Origin: Streptomyces plumbidurans
GTDB lineage: Bacteria > Actinomycetota > Actinomycetes > Streptomycetales > Streptomycetaceae
NCBI RefSeq assembly: GCF_019857225.1
Contig: NZ_JAFJSY010000018.1
Span: forward strand, 62,001 to 126,000
DNA length: 64,000 bases
Direction of reading: 5' to 3'
Made by a program: the position numbers and the translations under genes. The notes under the pieces were generated by a model. It ran no database searches and was not told the DNA's origin. It was given only the letters and a program-made list of their open reading frames with translations. Below are positions 25,113-34,620 of the stretch, piece by piece; the stretch's first letter is position 1; the number at the start of each line of letters is the position of its first letter.

Positions 25113-25988
25113 TCAGGCGGCAAGGGGTGTACGGCAGTCATAACAGCGTCCTGGGATGGGTGCGCGGAAAGCGCGGTCGCAGCCTTCGCAGTTTTGGAGG
25201 GGGTGCCGGGTGGGCGGGGGCGGGGTGGGGGCGCGGAATGGGGGCGGAGGGGGCAGCTGGGCGGTGAGGCGGTGTGCCAGGAGGGCGGCTGGGCGGCGGA
25301 GGGGCTCGTCCGGCAGGTCTGCTGTCAGGGCAAGGCGTACGGCGGTTGGGGTGACGTCTCGCTCCAGCCAGGCGGCGACGCCGGAGGCCAGGTGGGCCGT
25401 GTCGCAGGTCGACAGGAGCAGGCGGGGGTCGTGGCGGCGCAGGTCGGCGAGGAGGTCAACGGCCTGCTGGAGGAGGGCGGGGGCGGTGCACGCGGGCTGC
25501 GGGACGGCAGGGAGGGCCTTCCTGCGGGGCGCCGGCTTCGTCGTCGGCGTCTTGCTCGGGTGCGGCGGCCGTGCGGGCTCGCGGTCGGCGTGGCGGGCTC
25601 GCCCCGGCTGGTTGCAGGAGACGGTGCGGGTCACGATGCGGCCGCCGGCGCAGCGGATGCGCTCGCGGCGCAGGTAGCCGTGCGCCTCCAGTTCGCGCAG
25701 GGCTGCGGCGATGCGGGTGGCGCCCTCCGGGAAGCGGGCGGTCAGGGACTTGATGTCGACGCGGGCGCCCTTGGGCAGCGACTGGATGTGGCAGGCCAGA
25801 CCGATCGCCAGGAGGGAGAGTTCCGCGTGCTGGGTGAGGTGGTTGCCGATCACCGTGAAGCGCGCGGTGTGGCGGGTGTTGTCGTGCCGGAGGCCGCCGC
25901 CCGTGTGGGGCTGCCCCTGGTTCGGGTGGTTGTTGGCGGCAAGCCGGGACCGGGTGCGCGAGGGCGCGCTAGGGTTCTGCGTATCCAT
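25113..25988 (-). CDS. Helix-turn-helix DNA-binding protein with C-terminal Cys pairs
   Basis: A 291-residue protein of a Streptomyces family. After an N-terminal tail, residues ~45-115 form a winged helix (HAELSLLAIGLACHIQSLP, TRIAAALRELEAHGYLRRER). A Pro/Lys-rich linker and a helical domain (LLQQAVDLLADLRRHDPRLLL) follow. The C-terminus ends with CEGCDRAF and CYDCR, two Cys pairs that could bind zinc. I chose ATG 25988 (MDTQNPSAP); the open frame continues upstream without protein character. It may regulate the DUF6247/RelE pair immediately downstream, or act on mobile DNA; this is inference. Confidence 0.72.
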   Translation of the reverse strand: MDTQNPSAPSRTRSRLAANNHPNQGQPHTGGGLRHDNTRHTARFTVIGNHLTQHAELSLLAIGLACHIQSLPKGARVDIKSLTARFPEGATRIAAALRELEAHGYLRRERIRCAGGRIVTRTVSCNQPGRARHADREPARPPHPSKTPTTKPAPRRKALPAVPQPACTAPALLQQAVDLLADLRRHDPRLLLSTCDTAHLASGVAAWLERDVTPTAVRLALTADLPDEPLRRPAALLAHRLTAQLPPPPPFRAPTPPPPTRHPLQNCEGCDRAFRAPIPGRCYDCRTPLAA

Positions 25989-26299
25989 CAGGAAGGGCCT
26001 AACTTCCTCGGTGGTCAGGCCCTCGCACTGGGATTGCAGTCCCGGCGAGGGCCGTCGCATGTCTGCGGTTGTGTTGCGGTGAGCGTAGAGCCCGCAAGGG
26101 GCCGAAGATCCAGCCGAGTTGGCAATGTTCACCCGGGCGAGTGAGCCCCGGCCGCGGGCGGGAGGGGTGGGGCTTGGCCGGGTTCTTTCACCATCGTGGT
26201 CCTTGAAAAAGATCCCCCCTGGCACCGGAGCGTGAGCAGTCGGGTTCCGGTGGCGATGCGCGCCGCCGCGTTCGGAGAGGCGGTGGAGGCCGGGGGGCT
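25989..26299. other. Intergenic stretch without a convincing gene
   Basis: Between the HTH gene start and the DUF397 relic I see no gene. The stretch around 25980-26110 is less G+C-rich and probably holds the HTH gene promoter (minus strand). Long overlapping frames here lack protein-like composition. Confidence 0.4.
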
Positions 26300-26395
26300 G
26301 CTCGCGTCCGCGACTCCCAGCACACCGCCGACCCACGCCTCCAGCTCACGCCGGAGGCATGGTCCGACTTCGTGTCGTACGCGTCCGAGGGCTGA
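26300..26395 (+). pseudogene. DUF397 C-terminal relic
   Basis: On the plus strand the frame ending at TGA 26393-26395 reads AARVRDSQHTADPRL, then QLTPEAWSDFVSYASEG. The VRDS motif and the PEAW-FV ending are hallmarks of DUF397 proteins. The N-terminal half (WRKSSYS region) is missing upstream, where the frame becomes Arg/Gly-rich, so this is a truncated remnant. Confidence 0.6.
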
Positions 26396-26421
26396 CGGCG
26401 CGGTCGACCGGTCGGCGCGGA

Positions 26422-26616
26422 TCAGAACTTGATGCTTCCGATCATCCCCGCGATGTTCGTCGTCAGCTCGTTGATGGTCGGAGCGACGGTCGAGGAGGCG
26501 AGGTAGAAGCCGAGCAGGGCGCAGACGATCGCATGCCCGGCCTTCAGTCCTGACTTCCTGATGAGCAGGACGACGATGATCGCCAGCAGCACAACCGCCG
26601 AAATCGAGAGTGCCAC
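26422..26616 (-). CDS. Small conserved hydrophobic membrane protein
   Basis: A 64-residue protein beginning at GTG 26616 with an excellent RBS (GGAGGTGAG). Residues 4-20 (SISAVVLLAIIVVLLIR) and 26-44 (AGHAIVCALLGFYLASS) form two transmembrane helices joined by a short basic loop; a polar C-terminus (NELTTNIAGMIGSIKF) follows. I recall near-identical proteins in other Streptomyces, but no function. It is divergent from the S9 peptidase gene. Confidence 0.75.
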   Translation of the reverse strand: MALSISAVVLLAIIVVLLIRKSGLKAGHAIVCALLGFYLASSTVAPTINELTTNIAGMIGSIKF

Positions 26617-26792
26617 GGCGGCTCACCTCCAAAGGTCCCAGGGGCGCGGGGGTCGGACTCAGGGGCCAGATAAATCCATGCAATAACCAGCAGGTTCATA
26701 CCCACTATGCGGTAGTGATCATAACTATCCGGATGCGCGCATCGCTCGGCGCACGGCCGCACAAGGGGGCGCATGGCCAATATGGTCGGGGC

Positions 26793-28913
26793 ATGACGAC
26801 GAGGCCCGACTCCTTCCCCCGCAGGCACGCCCGCACCCAGCGGTTCACGCTCGGCGCGCCGCGTGCCTTCACCGTGGCGCCCGACGGCACGCGTGTCGTG
26901 TTCCTGCGCTCCACCTCCGGCACGGACAGGGCGAGTTCCCTGTGGGTTCTCGATACGGCGCAGGGCGAGGAGCGGGTCGCGGCCGATCCGCACGCCCTGC
27001 TGGGCGGCGCCGCCGAGAACCTCCCGCCCGAGGAGCGCGCACGCCGCGAGCGCAGCCGGGAGGGCGGCGGCGGCATCGTCGGCTACGCCACCGACGCGGC
27101 CGTCGAGTTGGCGTCCTTCGCCTTGTCGGGGCGGCTTTTCGCGGCCGAGCTGCGGGCCGGCACGGCACGTGAACTGCCCGCCGCCGGACCGGTGATCGAC
27201 CCGCGCCCCTCCCCCGACGGACGGCACGTCGCCTATGTCGCGCACCGCGCGCTGCGCGTCGTGGACTGCGAGGGCAAGGACGAACGGGCCCTGGCGGAGC
27301 CGGAGTCCGACAACGTCACCTACGGCCTGGCCGAGTTCATCGCGGCCGAGGAGATGCAGCGTTCGCGGGGCTTTTGGTGGTCGCCGGACTCGCAGCAACT
27401 GCTGGTCGCGCGCGTGGACGACACGCCCGTGCGGCGCTGGTGGATCTCCGACCCGGCCCAACCCGGACGTGATCCACTGCACGTCCCGTACCCGGCGGCG
27501 GGCACCGACAACGCGGACGTACGGCTGTTCGTGATCGGCCTGGACGGGACGCGCACGGAGGTCGTCTGGGACCGGGCGCGCTATCCGTACCTGGCACATG
27601 TGCACTGGTCACAAGCGGGTGCGCCGCTGCTGCTCGTACAGGCGCGCGACCAGCGCAGCCAGCTGTTCCTGGCCGTGTCCCCGGAGACCGGGGCGACCCG
27701 GCTCGTGCACGTGGACGAAGATCCAGTTTGGCTTGATCTTTTCCCAGGGGTGCCCTGCTGGAGCCCGTCCGGGCAGCTCGTGCGGATCGTCGACGAGGGC
27801 GGTGCCCGGGTCCTCGCGGTCGGTGAACGCCCGCTGACCGGACCGCAGTTGCATCTGCGCGCGGTGCTGGACGTCGGACCGGACGACGTGCTGGTGGCAG
27901 CGTCCGCGGGTGCGGAGGCGGACGCCCCCGAGACCGGCGAGGTGCATGTCTACCGCGTCAACGAGCTCGGCGTGGAGCGCGTTTCGCAGGAGCCCGGCGT
28001 GCACTCGGCGGTGCGCGCCGGGGGCGTGACCGTGCTGGTGTCCGCCACTCCCGACCGGCCCGGCGCCCGTGCGCAGGTTCTTCGCGACGGCCGGCCCCTG
28101 ACGACCATCACGTCGTATGCGGAAGATCCCGGTATGTCCCCGCGCGTGACCCTCACCGAGGGGAGCACGCGTCGCATCCCGTGCGCCGTCCTGCTCCCCC
28201 GCGATCACGACGGCGTGACTCCGCTCCCCGTACTCATGGATCCCTACGGCGGTCCGCACGGCCAGCGGGTGCTGGCCGCGCACAACCCGCATCTGACCTC
28301 GCAGTGGTTCGCCGACCAGGGGTTCGCGGTCGTGGTCGCCGACGGCCGCGGCACCCCCGGACGCTCCCCGGCCTGGGAGAAGGCGGTGCGCGACGACCTC
28401 GCGGCGGTCGTCCTCCAGGACCAGGTGGACGCGCTGCAGTCGCTCGCCGCCGACTTCCCGCTCGACCTGAACCGGGTCGCCATCAGGGGCTGGTCCTTCG
28501 GCGGCTACCTGGCCGCCCTCGCGGCCCTGCGCCGCCCGGACGTCTTCCACGCGGCCGTGGTGGGCGCCCCGGTCACCGACCTGCGCCTGTACGACACCCA
28601 CTACCAGGAGCGCTACCTCGGGCACCCCGGCGAGCAGCCCGAGGTCTACCGGCGCAACTCGCTGATCGACGACGCGGGTCTGGTCGATCCCGCCGAGCAG
28701 CACCGCCCGATGATGATCATTCATGGCTTCGCCGACGACAATGTGGTGGTCGCCCACTCCCTGCGGCTGTCCTCGGCCCTGCTGGCCGCGGGCCGCCCGC
28801 ACGAGGTGCTGCCGCTGTCCGGCGTCACGCACATGACCCCGCAGGAGTCGGTCGCCGAGAATCTGCTGCGGCTCCAACTGGACTTCCTGCGACGGTCGTT
28901 GGGCCTGGCCTAG
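26793..28913 (+). CDS. S9-family prolyl oligopeptidase / dipeptidyl-peptidase IV-like
   Basis: A 706-residue serine peptidase. An N-terminal beta-propeller (DPPIV_N type, with YGLAEFIAAEEMQRSRGFWWSPD) spans about residues 90-440. The alpha/beta-hydrolase domain has the nucleophile in IRGWSFGGYLAAL (Ser ~567), Asp in IHGFADDNVV (~647) and His in SGVTHMTPQE (~679). The EE motif in EFIAAEEMQ matches the substrate N-terminus anchor of DPPIV. It has no signal peptide, so it is probably cytoplasmic. Placed convergently beside an oligopeptide importer operon, it could degrade imported peptides (inference). The ATG at 26793 begins the conserved N-terminus. Confidence 0.9.
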   Translation: MTTRPDSFPRRHARTQRFTLGAPRAFTVAPDGTRVVFLRSTSGTDRASSLWVLDTAQGEERVAADPHALLGGAAENLPPEERARRERSREGGGGIVGYATDAAVELASFALSGRLFAAELRAGTARELPAAGPVIDPRPSPDGRHVAYVAHRALRVVDCEGKDERALAEPESDNVTYGLAEFIAAEEMQRSRGFWWSPDSQQLLVARVDDTPVRRWWISDPAQPGRDPLHVPYPAAGTDNADVRLFVIGLDGTRTEVVWDRARYPYLAHVHWSQAGAPLLLVQARDQRSQLFLAVSPETGATRLVHVDEDPVWLDLFPGVPCWSPSGQLVRIVDEGGARVLAVGERPLTGPQLHLRAVLDVGPDDVLVAASAGAEADAPETGEVHVYRVNELGVERVSQEPGVHSAVRAGGVTVLVSATPDRPGARAQVLRDGRPLTTITSYAEDPGMSPRVTLTEGSTRRIPCAVLLPRDHDGVTPLPVLMDPYGGPHGQRVLAAHNPHLTSQWFADQGFAVVVADGRGTPGRSPAWEKAVRDDLAAVVLQDQVDALQSLAADFPLDLNRVAIRGWSFGGYLAALAALRRPDVFHAAVVGAPVTDLRLYDTHYQERYLGHPGEQPEVYRRNSLIDDAGLVDPAEQHRPMMIIHGFADDNVVVAHSLRLSSALLAAGRPHEVLPLSGVTHMTPQESVAENLLRLQLDFLRRSLGLA

Positions 28914-28919
28914 CACGGC

Positions 28920-28955
28920 AGCGGGCCGGGACGACATCGCGCACCCCGGCCCGCT
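28920..28955. terminator. Hairpin between S9 peptidase and opp operon 1
   Basis: AGCGGGCCGGG pairs with CCGGCCCGCT-type sequence (28944-28955) across a 13-base loop, 7 bp after the peptidase stop. It lies between convergent transcripts. Confidence 0.75.
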
Positions 28956-29034
28956 CACGGCACCCGCACGGCCGTACGCTCCAGAGCCTGACGCGTCCGT
29001 ATCTCGGATGCGGGTCGGCGGAGTTGCCTGCGTG

Positions 29035-30108
29035 TTACTCCTCTTGCTCCGACGGCTCCTTCGGGGCCTCCTCCGGCGTCTCCTCGGGCGGCACCACCTG
29101 CTTCTCCTCCGCGAAGTGGCAGGCCGAGTCGTGCGCGGCGGGGCCGGTCGCGAACCGGAACTCGGCGGGCACCGCGAGCGCAGGCACCTCCAGCGCGCAC
29201 CGCTCCTGCGCCTTCCAGCAGCGGGTGCGGAAGCGGCAGCCGGAGGGGATGTTCGTCGGGGACGGCACGTCGCCCGCCAGGATGATCCGCTCCCGGTGCT
29301 CGCGCGCCTCCGGATCGGGCACGGGGACGGCGGAGAGCAGCGCCTGGGTGTACGGATGCGTCGGATGCTCGTAGATCTCGCTGTCGCGGCCGGTCTCCAC
29401 GATCCGCCCGAGGTACATCACCCCGACCCGGTCCGAGATGTGCCGGACGATCGACAGGTCGTGCGCGATGAAGATGTACGACAGCTCGAACTCGCTCTGC
29501 AGCCGGTCGAGAAGGTTGATCACCTGGGCCTGGACGGAGACGTCGAGCGCGGAGACCGGTTCGTCGGCGACGATGATCTCCGGGCGCAGCGCGAGCCCCC
29601 GCGCGATGCCGATGCGCTGGCGCTGGCCGCCGGAGAACTGGTGCGGATAGCGGTTGATGTACTCGGGGTTGAGCCCCACCACGTCCAGCAGTTCCTGGAC
29701 CTTGGTGCGCCGGTCGCCCTTGGGGGCCACTTCTGGGTGGATCTCGTAGGGCTCCCCGATGATGTCGCCCACGGTCATCCGGGGGTTGAGGGAGGTGTAC
29801 GGGTCCTGGAAGACCATCTGGATGTTGCGCCGCACCGAGCGCAGGGCCTTGCCGGACAGGCGCGCGATGTCCTCGCCCTTGTAGCGGATCTCGCCGGCCG
29901 TCGGCTTCTCCAGGTTGACCAGCATCTTGGCGACCGTCGACTTGCCGCAGCCGGACTCGCCGACGATGCCGAGGGTTTCGCCGCGGCCCAGCTCGAAGTC
30001 CACGCCGTCGACGGCCTTCACGGCGCCGACCTGTTTCCTGAAGACGATGCCCTGGGTCAGCGGGTAGTGCTTGACCAGCCCGCTGACCTGCAGAATCGGC
30101 TCAGCCAT
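29035..30108 (-). CDS. Oligopeptide ABC transporter ATP-binding protein OppF (operon 1)
   Basis: A 357-residue ATPase. Walker [12 protein letters not shown] (~47), signature [10 protein letters not shown], Walker [14 protein letters not shown] and switch His in [10 protein letters not shown] are intact. The C-terminal oligopeptide-transporter domain ([19 protein letters not shown], last Cys in SACHFAEE) has four Cys residues. An acidic Glu/Pro tail ends the protein. It starts at ATG 30108, overlapping the OppD gene by 8 bp, and is the last gene of operon 1. Confidence 0.93.
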   Translation of the reverse strand: MAEPILQVSGLVKHYPLTQGIVFRKQVGAVKAVDGVDFELGRGETLGIVGESGCGKSTVAKMLVNLEKPTAGEIRYKGEDIARLSGKALRSVRRNIQMVFQDPYTSLNPRMTVGDIIGEPYEIHPEVAPKGDRRTKVQELLDVVGLNPEYINRYPHQFSGGQRQRIGIARGLALRPEIIVADEPVSALDVSVQAQVINLLDRLQSEFELSYIFIAHDLSIVRHISDRVGVMYLGRIVETGRDSEIYEHPTHPYTQALLSAVPVPDPEAREHRERIILAGDVPSPTNIPSGCRFRTRCWKAQERCALEVPALAVPAEFRFATGPAAHDSACHFAEEKQVVPPEETPEEAPKEPSEQEE

Positions 30109-31075
30109 GCAGGCACTCCCTCCAGAAGTGGCAGGCGCTGCGCCGCACTTCGTCCACCTCGAACAGGGGTGGCACATCGGTGCGGCACACGTCCTGGGCC
30201 ATCGGGCAGCGGGGGTTGAAGGCGCAGCCGGGCGGGATGTTCATGAGGTTGGGCGGCAGGCCCTTGATGGCGTAGAGCTCCTGGCCCTTCTGGTCCAGGC
30301 GCGGGATCGACTCCAGCAGGCCCCTGGTGTACGGGTGCGCGGGGGCCTTGTAGATGTCGTGCACCGGGGCCGACTCCACGATCCGGCCCGCGTACATGAC
30401 GGCGATCTTGTCGGCGACGTCCGCGACCACGCCGAGGTCGTGAGTGATGAGGATGAGCCCCATGTTGTACTCGCGCTGCAACTCGGCGAGCAGATCCATC
30501 ACCTGGGCCTGGACGGTGACGTCGAGGGCGGTGGTGGGCTCGTCGGCGATGATGAGCGCCGGTTCCAGGGCGAGCGCCATCGCGATCATGATGCGCTGGC
30601 GCATGCCGCCGGAGAACTGGTGCGGATAGTCCTTGACCCGCTCCTTGGCGGCCGGGATGCGCACCCGGTCCATCAGCTCGACGGCCTTGGCCCGTGCGTC
30701 CTTCTTCGACATCCCCCGGTGCACGAGGAACATCTCGCCGAGCTGGTCGCCCACGGAGAGCACGGGGTTGAGGGAGGACAGCGCGTCCTGGAAGATCATC
30801 GCCATCTCGGCCCCGCGCACCTTGCGCCGCTCGTCCTCCTTGAACTTCAGCAGGTCCTGGCCGCGGAAGAGGATCTCGCCGCCGGTGATCTTCCCCGGCG
30901 GAATGTCGAGGATGCCCATGACCGCCTGCGCGGTGACGGACTTGCCGGACCCGGACTCCCCGAGCACGGCGAGCGTCTCCCCCGCGTCCACGCTGTACGA
31001 GACCCCGTTGACGGCCTTGGCGATTCCGTCCCGGGTCCGGAACTCCACCTGCAGATCCCGCACTTCGAGCAGCAT
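30101..31075 (-). CDS. Oligopeptide ABC transporter ATP-binding protein OppD (operon 1)
   Basis: A 324-residue ATPase partner of OppF. Walker [12 protein letters not shown] (~39), signature [13 protein letters not shown], Walker [14 protein letters not shown], switch [10 protein letters not shown]. The C-terminal region carries [17 protein letters not shown] and a final SACHFW with four Cys. It begins 4 bp after the OppC stop and overlaps OppF, so the operon is tightly coupled. Confidence 0.93.
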   Translation of the reverse strand: MLLEVRDLQVEFRTRDGIAKAVNGVSYSVDAGETLAVLGESGSGKSVTAQAVMGILDIPPGKITGGEILFRGQDLLKFKEDERRKVRGAEMAMIFQDALSSLNPVLSVGDQLGEMFLVHRGMSKKDARAKAVELMDRVRIPAAKERVKDYPHQFSGGMRQRIMIAMALALEPALIIADEPTTALDVTVQAQVMDLLAELQREYNMGLILITHDLGVVADVADKIAVMYAGRIVESAPVHDIYKAPAHPYTRGLLESIPRLDQKGQELYAIKGLPPNLMNIPPGCAFNPRCPMAQDVCRTDVPPLFEVDEVRRSACHFWRECLHG

Positions 31076-31079
31076 CGCG

Positions 31080-32060
31080 TCATGACCTCAGCTTCGGATC
31101 GAGGGCGTCGCGCACCGCGTCGCCGAGCATGATGAAGGCCAGCACCGTGACGGCCAGGGCGCCGGCCGGCCACAGCAGCATGTGGGGGGCGTTGCGGATG
31201 TAGGGGGAGGCGGCCGAGATGTCGATGCCCCAGCTGACCGTGGGGGGTTTGAGGCCCACGCCGAGGTACGACAGGGTCGCCTCCAGGGCGATGTACGTGC
31301 CGAGCGCGATGGTCGCCACCACGATCACCGGCGCGATCGCGTTGGGCGCGATGTGCCGCAGCAGGATGCGGGAGTTGGAGGCGCCGAGGGCGCGCGCGGC
31401 CTGCACGTAGTCGTTCTGCTTCGCGGTGATCACCGAGCCGCGGGCGATGCGCGAGATCTGCGGCCAGCCCAGCAGCACCATGAAGCCGATCACCGGCCAG
31501 ACGGTGTTGCTGGTGACGACGGAGAGCAGGACCAGACCGCCGAGGACGACCGGGATCGCGAAGAAGATGTCGGTGATGCGGGACAGCAGCGAGTCCCAGA
31601 ACCCGCCGAAGAAGCCCGCGAGCCCGCCCAGCACCGAGCCGAGGAGCGCGACGCCGAGCGTGGCGCAGACGCCGACCGTGACGGACTTGCGGGCCCCGTA
31701 CACGGTCCGCGTGTAGACGTCGCAGCCCTGGCCGTCGTAGCCGAAGGGATGGCCCGGCTGGGAGCCCTCCTGGGCCTTGGCGAGGTCGCACTTGAGCGGG
31801 TTGCCGGAGGCGATCAGCGAGGGCCACAGGGAGATGACGACCAGGAAGAGGATCACCAGGGCCGAGATGATGAAGACGGGGTTGCGGCGCAGGTCCCGCC
31901 AGGCGTCCGACCACAGGGAGCGGGGTCTGCCCGCCGGGCCGGTGCCGTCCGGCCCGCCGGGTGCCGTCTCCAGCGTCTGCCCCTCGGCCACCGCGAGGTC
32001 CATCGCCCCGCCCATGCCCGCGCCGGAGATGGCGCCCTCGGACTCGAACGGCTCAGGCAT
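31080..32060 (-). CDS. Oligopeptide ABC transporter permease OppC (operon 1)
   Basis: A 326-residue permease. A ~50-residue cytoplasmic N-terminus precedes the first helix (FIISALVILFLVVISLW) and a periplasmic-side domain with two Cys (KCDLAK, GCDVYTR). Five further helices make the BPD_transp_1 core. The EAA loop is QAARALGASNSRILLRHIAPN (~225-245). The overlap of 8 bp with OppB supports coupling. Confidence 0.92.
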   Translation of the reverse strand: MPEPFESEGAISGAGMGGAMDLAVAEGQTLETAPGGPDGTGPAGRPRSLWSDAWRDLRRNPVFIISALVILFLVVISLWPSLIASGNPLKCDLAKAQEGSQPGHPFGYDGQGCDVYTRTVYGARKSVTVGVCATLGVALLGSVLGGLAGFFGGFWDSLLSRITDIFFAIPVVLGGLVLLSVVTSNTVWPVIGFMVLLGWPQISRIARGSVITAKQNDYVQAARALGASNSRILLRHIAPNAIAPVIVVATIALGTYIALEATLSYLGVGLKPPTVSWGIDISAASPYIRNAPHMLLWPAGALAVTVLAFIMLGDAVRDALDPKLRS

Positions 32061-32976
32061 AGCGGATCCTCGGGTCGAGTACGGCGTACAGGAGGTCGAC
32101 GAGGAGGTTGGCGACCAGGAAGACCAGCACCAGCACGGTCACGAAGCCGACCACGGTCTGGGTGTTCTGGCGCAGGATGCCCTGGTAGAGCTGAAAGCCG
32201 ACGCCGTGGATGTTGAAGATCCGCTCGGTGACGATCGCGCCGCCCATCAGGGCCCCGATGTCCGTGCCGATGAAGGTGATCACGGGGATCAGCGAGTTGC
32301 GCAGCAGATGCCGGACGATCACTCGCCGGCGGGGCAGCCCCTTGGCGATGGCCGTGCGGACGTAGTCGGAGCGCCGGTTCTCCGCGATGGAGGTGCGGGT
32401 CAGCCGGGTGACGTAGGCGAGGGAGACGGAGGCCAGGACCAGGCCCGGCACGATCAGTTCGCCGAAGTTCGCGTCCGGCGAGACGGACGGTTTGATCCAG
32501 CCCCACTCGACACCGAGCAGCAGTTGCAGCAGCAGGCCGGTGACGAAGGTGGGGACGGAGATGACGACGAGGGTGAGCAGCAGGACCGAGGTGTCGACCG
32601 GGCGCCCGCGCTTGAGTCCCGTGATCACGCCGAGGGTGATGCCGATGACGATCTCGAAGATGATCGCGACGATCGTGAGCCGGATGGTCACCGGGAACGC
32701 CGTCGACATCAGCTCGGTGACCTTCTGGCCGTTGAAGGCGGTGCCGAAGTCGCCGGTGAAGACGTTGCCCATGTAGGTCAGGTATTGCTGCCACACGGGC
32801 TTGTCGAGGCCGAACTCCTTCTTCAGCTGGGCGGCCGTGGCCGGGTCGCACTGCCGCTCGCCGCACAGTCCCGCGATGGGGTCGCCCATCACGTTCACCA
32901 TCAGGAAGATCAGCAGCGTGGCCCCGATGAACACGGGGATCATCTGGAGCAGACGCCGGACCACGTATCTGCCCAT
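32053..32976 (-). CDS. Oligopeptide ABC transporter permease OppB (operon 1)
   Basis: A 307-residue permease with the typical N-terminal helix (YVVRRLLQMIPVFIGATLL), an extracellular domain containing Cys34/Cys41-like residues (LCGERQCDP) and five more helices. The EAA loop YVRTAIAKGLPRRRVIVRHLLRN contacts the ATPases. It starts 6 bp after the SBP stop on the minus strand and overlaps oppC. Confidence 0.92.
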   Translation of the reverse strand: MGRYVVRRLLQMIPVFIGATLLIFLMVNVMGDPIAGLCGERQCDPATAAQLKKEFGLDKPVWQQYLTYMGNVFTGDFGTAFNGQKVTELMSTAFPVTIRLTIVAIIFEIVIGITLGVITGLKRGRPVDTSVLLLTLVVISVPTFVTGLLLQLLLGVEWGWIKPSVSPDANFGELIVPGLVLASVSLAYVTRLTRTSIAENRRSDYVRTAIAKGLPRRRVIVRHLLRNSLIPVITFIGTDIGALMGGAIVTERIFNIHGVGFQLYQGILRQNTQTVVGFVTVLVLVFLVANLLVDLLYAVLDPRIRYA

Positions 32977-32982
32977 GGGCGC

Positions 32983-34620
32983 TCAACCCACCTTGATCTC
33001 GTCGTAGACCGGGACGCTGAACGGGTTGAGGGCGACGTTGGAGAGCCGCTCGGACCAGCCGGCGCTGCCGTTCTGGTACCAGAGCGGGATGGCGGCCATG
33101 TTGTCCCGTACGACCTTCTCGGCGTCCTGGAAGAGCGAGATCGCCTTGGCGGTGTCGGTCTCGCTGTTGGCCTGGTTCACCAGCTTGTCGAAGTCCTTGT
33201 TGGACCAGTGGCCGTCGTTGGAGGAGGCGTTGGTGTAGTAGAGCGGCTGCAGGAAGTTCTGGATGAGCGGGTAGTCCATCTGCCAGCCGGCCCGGAACGG
33301 ACCCGACATCTTCTTCGCGGTGATCTTGTTGCGGAAGTCGGCGAAGGTGCCGACCGGGTTGCCGACGCAGGCCTTGTCGTTGCCGAGCGAGTTGTTGATG
33401 GAGTTGCAGACGGCGTCGACCCACTCCTTGTGCGAGCCGGTGTCCGCGTTGTAGCTGATCTTGACCTGGCCGCCGGGCAGCCCGCCGCCCTCCTTGACCA
33501 GCTTCTTGGCCTCGGAGGGGTTGTACTCGCAGGCGCCCCCGCACAGCCCGTCCTGGAAGCCGCCCTTCTCGCCGAGGACCGGGGAGGTCCAGTCGGTGGC
33601 CGGGGTACGGGTCTTCTGGAAGATCGTGTCGGTGATCTGCTTGCGGTTGATCGCCATGGACAGGCCCTTGCGGACCTTCTCCGAGCCGCTCTTGTTCCAG
33701 TTCTTGTCGTAGAAGGGGAACGCGAGCGTCTGGATGATGCCGGCCGGGGTGTTCAGATACCGGCCCTGGAGGTCGGCCTTGACGTTCTTGAGCTGGGCGG
33801 CGGGGACGTCGTCGACGAGGTCGAGGTTGCCGGCCATCAGGTCGGTGTAGGCGGTGTTGTTGTCCGTGTAGACCTTGAGGTCCACACCGCCGTTCTTGGC
33901 CTTGTCGGTGCCGGGGTAGGCGTCCCACTTGCGCAGGGACATCTTCGAACCCTTGGTGTACGACTGGATCTCGTACGGCCCGTTGCCGACCGGCTTCTTG
34001 ATCCACCCGGCGTGGTCGCTGAAGAAGACCTTGGGCAGCGGCGCGAACGCCGGGTAGCCGAGGGTGTCGGGGAAGGTCGAGAACTTCTGGGACAGCTTGA
34101 CGGTGAAGGTGCGGTCGCCGGTGACCTTCAGGCCGGAGAGCGTGTCGGCGGTCTGCTTGCCGCTGTCGGGGTGGACCTTGTCGTAGCCCTCGATGTAGCC
34201 GAAGAAGTACGCGTTCTTCTGGTTGTTCTTCAGGCTGGCGCCGTAGTTCCAGGCGTCCACGAAGGACTTGGCGGTGACCGGCTCGCCGTTGCTGAACTTC
34301 CAGCCGCTCTTGACGGTGACGGTGAAGTTCTTCGAGTCCGAGGTGTCGATCTTCTCGGCGAGCATGTCCTTGGCGGCACCGGTCTTCGGGTCGTACCGCT
34401 TCAGCCCCCGGAAGATCATGTCGAGGACCTTGCCGCCCTGCACCTCGTTGGTGTTGGCCGGCTCCAACGGGTTCTGCGGGTCCCCCCAGGAGGAGCTGAG
34501 CACCGCACCGCTGTCACCACTGCCACCGCCGTTGTCGCTGCCGCCGCCCCCGCAGGCCGTCGCGGCGAGTGCGACCGCCGCCGCGCCTGCGGCCCATTTG
34601 GCGTGCGTGGCTCCACGCAT
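32983..34620 (-). CDS. Oligopeptide-binding lipoprotein OppA (operon 1)
   Basis: A 545-residue SBP_bac_5 family lipoprotein that captures peptides outside the membrane. The signal peptide MRGATHAKWAAGAAAVALA ends in the lipobox ATAC (Cys23), followed by a Gly/Ser/Asn linker. Typical segments are SGWKFSNGEPVTAKSFVDAW and GNGPYEIQSY. ATG 34620 has AGGAGG with good spacing; an in-frame ATG 15 bp upstream (MRRHS) is less likely. First gene of operon 1, order SBP-permease-permease-ATPase-ATPase, unlike the other two operons in the window. Confidence 0.92.
   Translation of the reverse strand: MRGATHAKWAAGAAAVALAATACGGGGSDNGGGSGDSGAVLSSSWGDPQNPLEPANTNEVQGGKVLDMIFRGLKRYDPKTGAAKDMLAEKIDTSDSKNFTVTVKSGWKFSNGEPVTAKSFVDAWNYGASLKNNQKNAYFFGYIEGYDKVHPDSGKQTADTLSGLKVTGDRTFTVKLSQKFSTFPDTLGYPAFAPLPKVFFSDHAGWIKKPVGNGPYEIQSYTKGSKMSLRKWDAYPGTDKAKNGGVDLKVYTDNNTAYTDLMAGNLDLVDDVPAAQLKNVKADLQGRYLNTPAGIIQTLAFPFYDKNWNKSGSEKVRKGLSMAINRKQITDTIFQKTRTPATDWTSPVLGEKGGFQDGLCGGACEYNPSEAKKLVKEGGGLPGGQVKISYNADTGSHKEWVDAVCNSINNSLGNDKACVGNPVGTFADFRNKITAKKMSGPFRAGWQMDYPLIQNFLQPLYYTNASSNDGHWSNKDFDKLVNQANSETDTAKAISLFQDAEKVVRDNMAAIPLWYQNGSAGWSERLSNVALNPFSVPVYDEIKVG

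Noticed and set aside
26129..26683. Minus-strand frame of 184 codons over the intergenic region
   Set aside because: It overlaps the better supported 64-residue membrane protein and has no domain or RBS of its own.
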